Assembly: GCF_009184395.1 (NCBI RefSeq)
Contig: NZ_WEIC01000002.1
Location: 124,001-188,000 of the forward strand
DNA: 64,000 bases
Reading direction: 5' to 3'
Source of the DNA: Amylibacter sp. SFDW26
Lineage (GTDB): Bacteria; Pseudomonadota; Alphaproteobacteria; Rhodobacterales; Rhodobacteraceae
Made by a program: the position numbers and the translations under genes. Shown here piece after piece: positions 43,561 to 51,447 of the stretch. Below the pieces are notes generated by a model, which was not told the origin of the DNA, did no database searches, and was given only the letters and a program-made list of their open reading frames with translations. Position 1 is the first letter of the stretch, and each line of letters begins with the position of its first letter.

Positions 43561-44553
43561 TCATTCACTCAGGTGGGCCGTTGGTGATTTCATTAAAATT
43601 TCAGAAAATTTCTTCCCAATATACTCAGGGCATAATGTGTTTTTATCTCCTATCGCAACAATCTGAGATGACATCTTTTGCAACTGCAACGGCTTTTCCG
43701 CAGCCTCTATAGTCGCTCTATACCCTACTAAATCGAATAAATATGGTGTTTCGGGCGCATCAGAAAACCGCAAGATACCCTTCGCGCGATAGCAATATTT
43801 TGGAAGCATTCTCGCAAAGCTTGCAAACTGTTCGCGATCAATCAAAACGCCAGTTTCTGCACTCCATCTTTTATAGTGTTCAGTGTGATTTACAGCTTTC
43901 AAAGAGTTGAATTTTTTCTTCTTAGTTTCACGCACTGCAATATCAATTTCCCGACTAATCAATATAGACACATCAATCGAACAGTAGGACGTTGATACAA
44001 CATTCGTAAATGGTGCTGCGTCTTTCAGAGTATGAGTTAATGCTGTTTGCCTATCTTTTGGCGTAATATCAACTTTGTTTAAAAGAACCAAATCGCTGAC
44101 TGCAGCGCAGTCTAAAATATATTCTGAATCTTCAAAGTTTAAATTGCAGAATTCATATGCATCAAGAACATAAAGCTTTGTGTCCAATCGCGTAAGGCCC
44201 GCTGCCTCAAGCATATCTAAAGATGCATCAAGAGCACGTGGATCTGAAACACCACTCGCTTCAATTATAATAGCATCTGGCAGGATTTCTTGGCGGGCAA
44301 AGTCTGCAATCCCAGCAACTAGATCATCATTTAATGAGCAACACACACATCCATTTTTTAAAGAGATGCGATTTTCCTCTACTGTTTCTATCTTTTCGAA
44401 ATCAATATTGATCGCACCAAAATCATTTACAAAAACAACATATCTTTTGCCATTTGCCTGAGACAAAATACGGTTCACAAGTGTCGTTTTACCTGATCCA
44501 AGAAACCCCCCAATTGTAATGATAGGGAGCCTATTTTTTGCTTTAGAGACCAT
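43561..44553 (-). CDS. CobW/COG0523 family metal-chaperone GTPase
   Basis: The 330-residue protein is a G3E GTPase of the COG0523 type. It has Walker A in GGFLGSGKTTLVN (15-27), the metal-binding CxCC motif C69-C72 in NGCVCCSLND, the base-recognition LLNKVD and a C-terminal CobW_C domain. Members supply zinc, cobalt or iron to client enzymes. Its start overlaps the amidohydrolase gene by 11 bases, so delivery of metal to that probable metal-dependent hydrolase is a likely role. I chose ATG 44553 because the longer frame adds residues not typical of the family. Confidence 0.88.
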   Translation of the reverse strand: MVSKAKNRLPIITIGGFLGSGKTTLVNRILSQANGKRYVVFVNDFGAINIDFEKIETVEENRISLKNGCVCCSLNDDLVAGIADFARQEILPDAIIIEASGVSDPRALDASLDMLEAAGLTRLDTKLYVLDAYEFCNLNFEDSEYILDCAAVSDLVLLNKVDITPKDRQTALTHTLKDAAPFTNVVSTSYCSIDVSILISREIDIAVRETKKKKFNSLKAVNHTEHYKRWSAETGVLIDREQFASFARMLPKYCYRAKGILRFSDAPETPYLFDLVGYRATIEAAEKPLQLQKMSSQIVAIGDKNTLCPEYIGKKFSEILMKSPTAHLSE

Positions 44554-46165
44554 TATGCCAAACCAATTCACCAGCAAGATATGTGGCGTGTATATTTATC
44601 TTTGAGAGCTCGTTTGGATCGCACTGGAAAACATCTTGATCCAGAATAACAAAATCTGCGTGTTTACCAGATGTGATTGATCCTAGCTTATCTTCCATTC
44701 CAATTTGATACGCAGCATCAATTGTAACGGACTTCAGTGCAGTCATAACATCAAGACACTCGTCCTGCCCAAGACAACGACCATCGCCCGCTTTTCGCGT
44801 AATTGCAGCCTGCATCAATTCCAAACCTGATGGGTCAGTCATCGGAGTATCCGCATGAAGACTAATTTTCATACCATATTTCACGGCAGTTCCTGCAGGC
44901 ATGTAATGTGCAGCTCGCTCTGGGCCAAACAACGCATCTTCGATAGGCGCTCCCCAGTGAGTAATGTGGTTGATGAAAAAACTACATAGAACACCAAGCT
45001 CTTGCGCACGTATTATTTGATCTTCGCGCATAAGTGCGCAGTGTTCTAATCTAAACCTATGATCATCTCTTGGCGTCTCAGACAAGATTGTTTCCACAAG
45101 ATCAAGAACCATATCAATGGTTCTGTCCCCTTGTGTGTGTATTGTCATTTGCCATCCTTGCGCAAAATATGTGCGCACCATTTTTTCAAAGAACTCCTGC
45201 GGGTAATTCACAGAACCAGTATGACCTGGCTTAAGATTCATACGCTCCAAAGTTGTTTCAGTTTCAAGATATGGTTGTGATAACCAGATGTTTCCAATCA
45301 GCGGTGATCCATCTGCATGTATCTTCACACCTGCCATCCATAAACGATCATCGCCCATGGAAAGATTTTCAACTTGCATATCAGCAGTTGTAGCTTGTTG
45401 GTATGCCGCAACCCGTGGCAACGATAATCCTTGGTTTAAGGCGCTTTGATAATAAGCTTTATAAAATGGCATATAAAGATGCTCGGTTACCGTTGTAATA
45501 CCGTTTTGAATAAATTCACAAATAGACGCTTTAAACTGATCGTTAAGACGTTGATCCCCCCATGCTGTATAAAATGTTTCTAAAGCTGACCAAGTAATAG
45601 CTTCCGCAATCTTACCGCTCGGACGGCCTGCGCTATCTCTTTCAATAATACTACCAGTAGGTGTTGGCGTATTTTCATCAATACCACACACCTCAAACCC
45701 CTTAGAATTCATATAAAGTGCGTGACAATTTGAAGTTTGAATCCCGATCGGATTATGAGGGGCAATTTCGTCCAATAACGCACGCGTTGGCGATTCCATA
45801 TCTGGATGTAATTGCGCATCTAAACCGAAAAATATTAAATGCTCATTTGGCTCTGCAACAGCTACACGCCGTTTGATTTTACTTAAGACTGCTTGGTATG
45901 TTGGAACGGTTTCAGCACGGACATCTACAACAGGCGCACCACGTGTTTTTGCAGCCCACAGTGGGTGTGAGTGGGCATCAATAAGCCCAGGTAAAAGGTA
46001 CTTTCCCTTTAGATCAACCGTCTGATGGCCGTCCGAGAGGAGTGATTGGGTCTCACCTAAAGACCCAACCCCAATTATTTTACCATTTCTTACGGCAACA
46101 GCTTCAGGAAAACGATTGTCACTATCAACGGTAATAATCGTTCCACCAACGAAAAGTATTTCCAT
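44543..46165 (-). CDS. YtcJ-like amidohydrolase (N-substituted formamide deformylase-like family)
   Basis: The 540-residue protein belongs to the amidohydrolase_3/YtcJ family of metal-dependent hydrolases. The metal HxH is H65 and H67 in LIDAHSHPLW, with later ligands expected in HADGSPL, HTQGDRTID, RLEHCALM and SLHADTPMTDPSG. The family includes N-substituted formamide deformylase (about 548 residues), which is of interest because ring opening of N-methylpyridinium compounds can give N-formyl-N-methyl products. The substrate is not established. It lies between the GYD and CobW genes in the transporter operon. Confidence 0.83.
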   Translation of the reverse strand: MEILFVGGTIITVDSDNRFPEAVAVRNGKIIGVGSLGETQSLLSDGHQTVDLKGKYLLPGLIDAHSHPLWAAKTRGAPVVDVRAETVPTYQAVLSKIKRRVAVAEPNEHLIFFGLDAQLHPDMESPTRALLDEIAPHNPIGIQTSNCHALYMNSKGFEVCGIDENTPTPTGSIIERDSAGRPSGKIAEAITWSALETFYTAWGDQRLNDQFKASICEFIQNGITTVTEHLYMPFYKAYYQSALNQGLSLPRVAAYQQATTADMQVENLSMGDDRLWMAGVKIHADGSPLIGNIWLSQPYLETETTLERMNLKPGHTGSVNYPQEFFEKMVRTYFAQGWQMTIHTQGDRTIDMVLDLVETILSETPRDDHRFRLEHCALMREDQIIRAQELGVLCSFFINHITHWGAPIEDALFGPERAAHYMPAGTAVKYGMKISLHADTPMTDPSGLELMQAAITRKAGDGRCLGQDECLDVMTALKSVTIDAAYQIGMEDKLGSITSGKHADFVILDQDVFQCDPNELSKINIHATYLAGELVWHNGL

Positions 46166-46503
46166 TAGTCACCTTTCACGGCTGTATAACTATCACGTAA
46201 TTCGCCCGCTTTGCTCTGGCTCGCAACGAAATCATCATTGCTTATAAGCGGAATAATCTTGTGATATTTAGACATCCCAGTTGCATCGGCAAGATGCATA
46301 TTCGCTGCTACAGACGCCATATCAGGCATATTGTATACAAACATCATGTCGTATTCACCAAAGGTGCCATAGGCGTTTATAAGATTACCTCCCATAGCCC
46401 CTATTGCCTTGCGGCACACTTCGGCCCGATCACTTGGATGCGTTAGCATTTCTTCTTTTTTATCGTTTTCATATTTAATGAATAAAGCGACGGTTACTGT
46501 CAT
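46165..46503 (-). CDS. GYD-domain protein
   Basis: The 112-residue protein has the GYD-type dimeric alpha-beta barrel pattern, with TVTVALFIKY, then AIGAMGGNLINAYGTFGEYDMMFVY near the middle, the G-x-Y-D segment that names the family. The function of the family is not established. The gene begins three bases after the ABC permease gene ends and overlaps the amidohydrolase start by one base. Together with the DUF1330 protein it is the second small ferredoxin-fold protein of this region. Confidence 0.8.
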   Translation of the reverse strand: MTVTVALFIKYENDKKEEMLTHPSDRAEVCRKAIGAMGGNLINAYGTFGEYDMMFVYNMPDMASVAANMHLADATGMSKYHKIIPLISNDDFVASQSKAGELRDSYTAVKGD

Positions 46504-46506
46504 GGC

Positions 46507-48015
46507 TTATCTCCTTTTGCCTTGAATAATTCGGTCGAGGATCATCGCGCAGAATAAGATCGCTAAACCTGCTAAAATGCCTTGTCCTTCAGATGCGTAT
46601 TGCAGTGCTTCCAGAACGTCTTCACCTAAGCCTTTGGCACCAATCAAAGATGCAATCACAACCATAGCCAAGCTCAATAGAATTGTTTGATTGATACCTG
46701 CCATTATGGATGGAGCAGCAAGTGGAATATCGACTTTCCAAAGAAGATATCTTTTGCTTGCACCATATGCCATTGCAGCTTCGCGGACAGACGATGGAAC
46801 GCCCTTTAGGCCAAGCACTGTTAAACGCACCACAGGAGAACCACCAAAGATCATCGTTGCAATAATGGCTGCAGGTTTTCCTGTTCCAAAGAATGCAATT
46901 ACTGGGATCAGGTATACAAATGCAGGCATTGTTTGCATAAAATCCAATATCGGACGCACGACTGCATATAATTTTGGTTTGCGCGCGCATGCGATACCCA
47001 ATGGAATACCCAAAGCAATGCTGATACATGCGGCAGTTCCCAGCAAAGCCATCGTTTTCATACTTTTATCCCAGAACCCAAGATAACCAAGATATGCAAG
47101 TGCTGCTGCAGTAAAGATTGACGCGCGCCAACCCGCAGATAGTCCAGTCAGTAAAAGGATGAACCCACCCATAACAGGCCATGGTGTTTCTACAAAAATC
47201 GTTTCCAATGCATCAAGTACACTTCTGATGCCAAACGTGAGGCCATCAAAAAACCATTCTGAGCTGAGCGATGCTGATGTCATCCAAGCTTTAATAGCGT
47301 CCGCAGCAGTCGTTTGTATGCTTGGGTCGGCAGGAAAGCTTTGCAAGGCAGCCACTTGAGACGGAAACCCAAATTTCAAAGCACAGGTCACATAAGTCAT
47401 AATAGCAAGAAGTGTTGCCAACGAAATTTGTGGTACGCCAAAACCAGAGCTAAGAGTACGGTCAGAGCGCCATTTTGTATAACGACGTTGCAAGGCTGTA
47501 TTTGCTAAAATTGCTTGAACAATTTTCACACCAATCAAAACGGCAATACCAAGCAGAACCAATTGAGTTGCAGTATTTTGCGCAGCTACCGCATCGAGTT
47601 TAATACCTTCAATTGCGCGTTCTAGAGACGCAATTGTTTTTTCAAAAGCAGCGACTTTATCAGGCGTATTTTCTTGCGCATCCAACAATTGCTCACGCCT
47701 TGTTGCTAACGTTTGCTCAATGCCCCCTAGGCGTTGAAGGAATGGTGCGCCAAGATCCCCCCATACACCGCGTGCGATTTGAACGACTGCCATTGTTTCA
47801 ATGGCCACGAATGGTAGAAAATACGCCCAAAGGTTTCGCATCCCAAACCATATTGACCCAAGTAAAAACGCTGCAATATTAAATGTGAATTCAAAGCCGC
47901 GTTTATCCCCGATTTTCTTAAACTGTTCATCATAGTATTCGGCGTTTACGTCTACAAAATCTTGTACGCTTTGTTCTGTTTCTAATACGCCAGTATTATC
48001 TAATGTATTATCCAT
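46507..48015 (-). CDS. Betaine-type ABC transporter permease with long N-terminal extension
   Basis: The 502-residue protein has a ProW/OpuAB-type permease domain in its C-terminal part (about 270-500), with the EAA coupling motif in EAAMAYGASKRYLLWKV (412-428). ProW-type permeases are usually 270-360 residues. Here about 230 extra residues precede it: a membrane pair near 45-85, a probable coiled coil (about 97-145) and another membrane segment (about 150-170). The transport domain suggests uptake of a quaternary amine or related osmolyte-like substrate. The extension is unusual and has no assigned role. It overlaps the ATPase gene by one base. Confidence 0.88.
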   Translation of the reverse strand: MDNTLDNTGVLETEQSVQDFVDVNAEYYDEQFKKIGDKRGFEFTFNIAAFLLGSIWFGMRNLWAYFLPFVAIETMAVVQIARGVWGDLGAPFLQRLGGIEQTLATRREQLLDAQENTPDKVAAFEKTIASLERAIEGIKLDAVAAQNTATQLVLLGIAVLIGVKIVQAILANTALQRRYTKWRSDRTLSSGFGVPQISLATLLAIMTYVTCALKFGFPSQVAALQSFPADPSIQTTAADAIKAWMTSASLSSEWFFDGLTFGIRSVLDALETIFVETPWPVMGGFILLLTGLSAGWRASIFTAAALAYLGYLGFWDKSMKTMALLGTAACISIALGIPLGIACARKPKLYAVVRPILDFMQTMPAFVYLIPVIAFFGTGKPAAIIATMIFGGSPVVRLTVLGLKGVPSSVREAAMAYGASKRYLLWKVDIPLAAPSIMAGINQTILLSLAMVVIASLIGAKGLGEDVLEALQYASEGQGILAGLAILFCAMILDRIIQGKRR

Positions 48016-49094
48016 TAGGCTTCCGTCCCTTTAACCACACCGTTAAGCAGGTCATTTTTTGTAACGACCCCGATTTTTTCTCCTGCATTGTTCTCAATCA
48101 CAATCGGAGCATCCAAATCTACAGAGGCTGCAATAAGTTCTTTTAATGTTGCATTGTCAGACATCGACACCGCATTTTTTGGTATCTTTCCGCCAGATTT
48201 TTTGTACTCGTCGAGCGGTGTTAACAAGCTATGCGCACGGATCAAATTAATCCGTGAAATTCCAGCTACAAAATCAGATACGTATTTGTCACCTGGGTTC
48301 ATAATTATTTCTTCAGGCGTTCCTGTTTGCACAATGATACCGTCACGCATGATTGCAATACGGTCACCAATGCGGACCGCTTCATCAAGGTCATGCGTGA
48401 TAAAGACAGTTGTCTTATTCATTTTAGACGCAAGGTGCATAAATTCATCTTGCAACTGGCGGCGGATCAATGGGTCAAGCGCACTGAATGGCTCATCCAT
48501 CAAAAGAACATCTGCGTCCGCCGCAATAGCACGCGCCAAACCTACACGTTGTTGCATACCGCCAGAAAGTTCATGGGCAAATTTATCCCCCCAATCGCCT
48601 AATTCAACCATTGCAAGCGCGCTTTCAGCAGCAGCCCAGCGTTCGTTTTGCGAAAAACCTCTGATCTCTAAAGCCATCGCAACATTGTCGCGAACAGACC
48701 TGTGTGGCATCAAACCAAAATCCTGAAAAACCATCGCAATCTTTTCATTGCGCACTTTTAAAAGCTCATCATCATCCAAAGCCATTATATCTTGCCCAGC
48801 TACAAGTACTTTACCAGCAGTTGGCGTTAACAATCGGTTGATGTGGCGAACAAGTGTAGATTTACCACTGCCAGACAAACCCATCACACAAAAAATCTCA
48901 CCACGCTTAACTTTGAAACTTGCATCAGCTACGCCGACAACACAGTTAAAGCGTTCTAAAACTTCTGGCTTTGTTAGGCCTTCATTTTTTATGGCCTTAA
49001 AAGCTTCATCGTGCTTTTCGCCAAAAATTTTCCACACACCATCAATTTCGATCACAGGTTGACCATCAGATGGATTCTCATTCTCTATCGACAC
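48015..49094 (-). CDS. Betaine-type ABC transporter ATP-binding protein with CBS domain
   Basis: The 359-residue ATPase has Walker A in GLSGSGKSTLVRH, the signature LSGGMQQRVGLARA, Walker B in LLMDEPFSALDP, and the C-terminal CBS region (about 290-355), the order of ProV and OpuAA. In those proteins the CBS part senses ionic strength, but here only one CBS-like motif is clear. It energises uptake together with the permease and binding protein. The next gene upstream is the substrate-binding protein gene, 98 bases away with a hairpin in the gap. Confidence 0.92.
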   Translation of the reverse strand: MSIENENPSDGQPVIEIDGVWKIFGEKHDEAFKAIKNEGLTKPEVLERFNCVVGVADASFKVKRGEIFCVMGLSGSGKSTLVRHINRLLTPTAGKVLVAGQDIMALDDDELLKVRNEKIAMVFQDFGLMPHRSVRDNVAMALEIRGFSQNERWAAAESALAMVELGDWGDKFAHELSGGMQQRVGLARAIAADADVLLMDEPFSALDPLIRRQLQDEFMHLASKMNKTTVFITHDLDEAVRIGDRIAIMRDGIIVQTGTPEEIIMNPGDKYVSDFVAGISRINLIRAHSLLTPLDEYKKSGGKIPKNAVSMSDNATLKELIAASVDLDAPIVIENNAGEKIGVVTKNDLLNGVVKGTEA

Positions 49095-49136
49095 GGAATT
49101 TCCTCGTTACCTAAAATGGTAATTAAAGTGTTAGTC

Positions 49137-49167
49137 TACCAGCACAGCACCAAACTGCGCTGGTAGA
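49137..49167 (-). other. Intercistronic hairpin between the binding-protein and ATPase genes
   Basis: CTACCAGC (49137-49144) and GCTGGTAG (49160-49167) are perfect 8-base arms, extended inward by CAG/CTG across single mismatches. This stem-loop lies 25-56 bases past the binding-protein stop and before the ATPase gene. Such structures commonly protect the mRNA of an abundantly needed binding protein and reduce read-through. No T-run follows it. Confidence 0.6.
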
Positions 49168-49192
49168 AACATGCTAGTTTATAAGGGAGAGT

Positions 49193-50158
49193 TCACAAAC
49201 CTAGCCATTTATCAACGCGCTCAGAATTCGCCGCGATCCATTCACGGGCTACATCTTGGCTATCGCGTTTTTTGACAATGATTTCATGCGTCCAGTTGTT
49301 CACTGTTTCAGTATCAAGAGCGATATTTGATAACATTGCAGCCACATCTGGTACGCGAGATTCTAATGATTTTGAATAACCAACATGGATGCTCTTAGCC
49401 TTGTCCCCCGTTTCAACTTTGGAGTTTTCAAACCACTTAGGATCTTCTGCTGGTTGCTTCATATCGTACTTTGAAGCGTCAAATGCTGGTTCTTCCAACT
49501 GCACCATGTCAAACACAAACCAGTTGTAATGTGGTGCGTAACAATAGAAGGCATATCCTTCACTCTTGTTAATTGAATCTTTGATAGATGCTGTTGCTAT
49601 CTCTTCTTCTGCCTGAATTGGGCTAAAGAAATTACCGATGCCATAATCCCGCACCTTAACCATGTTGATCTTTGTTGAAGCCCAGCCTGGTGCTCCAACC
49701 CATATATCACCTTTACCATCACCATCACGATCCATTAATTTCGCAATTTCTGGTGTTGCTAGGTCGTACACTGTTTTCACGTTATGTTTTTCGCTAAATT
49801 CACGTGATACACAAAACCCAGAAAAGCCTTCATAATTACTTTGGCTCAACGCAACAGTGTTCTTTTCACCGACATATTCATCTGTGAAATTTGACTGGTT
49901 TGGCAACCAAACGTCTGGGTGCACATCAATTTCACCTTTACCACGATCCATCGCCTTAAAGACAACAGCATTAGTTCCCGGAACAAGCTCTGCGCTACCG
50001 CCAAGCTTGTCTTCAATAATGACCTTCACAAGCCCTGCAACTGCACGACCACTTGCCCAGTTAGGTTCCGCAATTTTTACAACTTCTTGCGCATAGCCCG
50101 CAACGGCTGTTGTTGCGCTCAGCACAGCTGAAAGCGCAATTGTTTTCCAATTGTTCAT
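49193..50158 (-). CDS. Betaine-type ABC transporter substrate-binding protein
   Basis: The 321-residue protein has a signal peptide (MNNWKTIALSAVLSATTAVAGYA) and the OpuAC/ProX fold. The segment EPNWASGRAVAGLVKVI, aromatic residues in WVGAPGWAS and YAPHYNWFVFD, and Trp-rich regions suggest the aromatic cage that binds quaternary ammonium groups. The ATG at 50158 is preceded by GGAGG at seven bases, so I prefer it to the 50185 start. The ligand cannot be read from sequence; a quaternary N-compound is the most likely type. It is the first gene of the transporter operon. Confidence 0.91.
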   Translation of the reverse strand: MNNWKTIALSAVLSATTAVAGYAQEVVKIAEPNWASGRAVAGLVKVIIEDKLGGSAELVPGTNAVVFKAMDRGKGEIDVHPDVWLPNQSNFTDEYVGEKNTVALSQSNYEGFSGFCVSREFSEKHNVKTVYDLATPEIAKLMDRDGDGKGDIWVGAPGWASTKINMVKVRDYGIGNFFSPIQAEEEIATASIKDSINKSEGYAFYCYAPHYNWFVFDMVQLEEPAFDASKYDMKQPAEDPKWFENSKVETGDKAKSIHVGYSKSLESRVPDVAAMLSNIALDTETVNNWTHEIIVKKRDSQDVAREWIAANSERVDKWLGL

Positions 50159-50189
50159 TTTTGGCCTCCTCCCAAATGATTCCAATATC

Positions 50190-50221
50190 TGACATGTTAG
50201 TTATTATTTACTGACATGTCA
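50190..50221. promoter_or_regulatory. Two TGACATGT(C/T)A sites in the divergent transporter promoter
   Basis: TGACATGTTA (50190-50199) and the perfect palindrome TGACATGTCA (50212-50221) are 22 bases apart, two helical turns. They lie 31-63 bases upstream of the binding-protein start and 82-114 bases upstream of the GntR gene. The tandem arrangement is typical of an operator for a dimeric GntR protein, with the one at 50304 the first candidate. Confidence 0.62.
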
Positions 50222-50303
50222 ACAAAGGGTTCTGGCCAACAAAAGGGTTTAAACTATATCTTCAAAATGTTATGAGTAGGCCTAAATTTTATGGAAATGC
50301 AAA

Positions 50304-50966
50304 ATGAACAAACAGAACGTTCAACCCTCTATGTTAAAGGATGAAGCTTACACATCACTGGAAAGAATGATTGTGAATGGCGACTTGGCACCAGGGGAAT
50401 GGGTATCAGAAACTGACCTGATAGAAGCTTCAGGTTACACCCGTGCATCCGTACGTTCAGCAGTTCAACGCCTAGAAGATCAAGAGCTTATAAAAATCTT
50501 CCCACGAAGAGGAGCGCAGGTATGCCCAATTGACTACACACGACAATTTAGAGCTCTTGAATTAAGGCGTGCAGTGGAAACATTAATCGCCCGCTCTGCA
50601 GCTAAACGTGCTAGCGAAGAACAAAAAAATAAGTTTTTAAAGCTTTCAAAAAGCTTTATTGAAGTTTCTCAATCTGGCAATCAACTATCAATGACTGAAG
50701 TAGATTCAGAAAATTACGCTCTCTTATTAGAAACAGCTGACAATCCGTTTGCGGCAAAAGCAATGACATCCGTAAAAGGTTTATCGAGAAGATTCTGGGT
50801 CATGTATTCCGAGGAATATGGTGACATTGAAAAAATGGCCGATGCTCATTCTGATATCGCATTAGCCGTATCTAATGCAGATGAAGATGCCGCTGAAAAG
50901 GCAGTGGAGAACTTAATCAGTTATGTAGAACAATTCACATTAGAAGTGGTTGGTTATGGCTCCTAG
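50304..50966 (+). CDS. GntR family regulator, FCD subgroup (transporter side)
   Basis: The 220-residue protein has a GntR winged helix (about 12-75, with ERMIVNGDLAPGEWVSETDLIEASGYTRASVR in order) and a helical FCD domain (about 83-210). It is only distantly similar to the GntR protein at 42539, so the two are not a recent duplication. It diverges from the transporter-amidohydrolase operon across two palindromes, which makes that operon its expected target. Two FCD regulators bracketing one catabolic region suggests separate sensing of the imported substrate and of an intermediate. Confidence 0.88.
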   Translation: MNKQNVQPSMLKDEAYTSLERMIVNGDLAPGEWVSETDLIEASGYTRASVRSAVQRLEDQELIKIFPRRGAQVCPIDYTRQFRALELRRAVETLIARSAAKRASEEQKNKFLKLSKSFIEVSQSGNQLSMTEVDSENYALLLETADNPFAAKAMTSVKGLSRRFWVMYSEEYGDIEKMADAHSDIALAVSNADEDAAEKAVENLISYVEQFTLEVVGYGS

Positions 50967-51060
50967 TCTCTGTCGTTGGAAATATTAAAGAAATCACACT
51001 CGTAAAATAACTACATAAAATAATGGAATATCTATTTCGTTTTATGTGACGCCGACAATC

Positions 51061-51444
51061 TTATTCTCTGAATGACCAGAGCTTGTTGAGACCAAAAGTG
51101 ACGATGATCAATACACACGTCGTCAGGACTTGTGCCCAGAAATATGGTAGTCGCAGCCAGATCGTAAATGTGGCCATTAGCACCGTGTTAAAGACAATCG
51201 CTAAGATAGCAACGATAAAGAACTTTGGCGCCGTTCTTGCATGGCTTATTTTGGAAACAAATGTGTAATTTCTGTTCAGATAGTAGCTGATAACGGCTCC
51301 AGTTACTGCGCCAATCATAGATGCGGTAACTGGTAGTACATGCCCAATTTCGACCAAGAACAATAACACCGAATAATGGCCTGACGTGGCAATCACACCT
51401 GCCCCGAGAAATGTAATGAATTGGCGCATAAGATCAGGTTTCAT
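51061..51444 (-). CDS. GtrA-like membrane protein
   Basis: The 127-residue protein has four membrane helices and the GtrA pattern, including VIATSGHYSVLLFL and SYYLNRNYTFVSK, followed by FGLNKLWSF at the C-terminus. GtrA proteins are thought to flip undecaprenyl-phosphate-linked sugars across the inner membrane. It ends a minus-strand unit with a large membrane protein (three-base gap) and a GtrB-like transferase, suggesting one glycosylation module. Confidence 0.85.
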   Translation of the reverse strand: MKPDLMRQFITFLGAGVIATSGHYSVLLFLVEIGHVLPVTASMIGAVTGAVISYYLNRNYTFVSKISHARTAPKFFIVAILAIVFNTVLMATFTIWLRLPYFWAQVLTTCVLIIVTFGLNKLWSFRE

Positions 51445-51447
51445 AAA

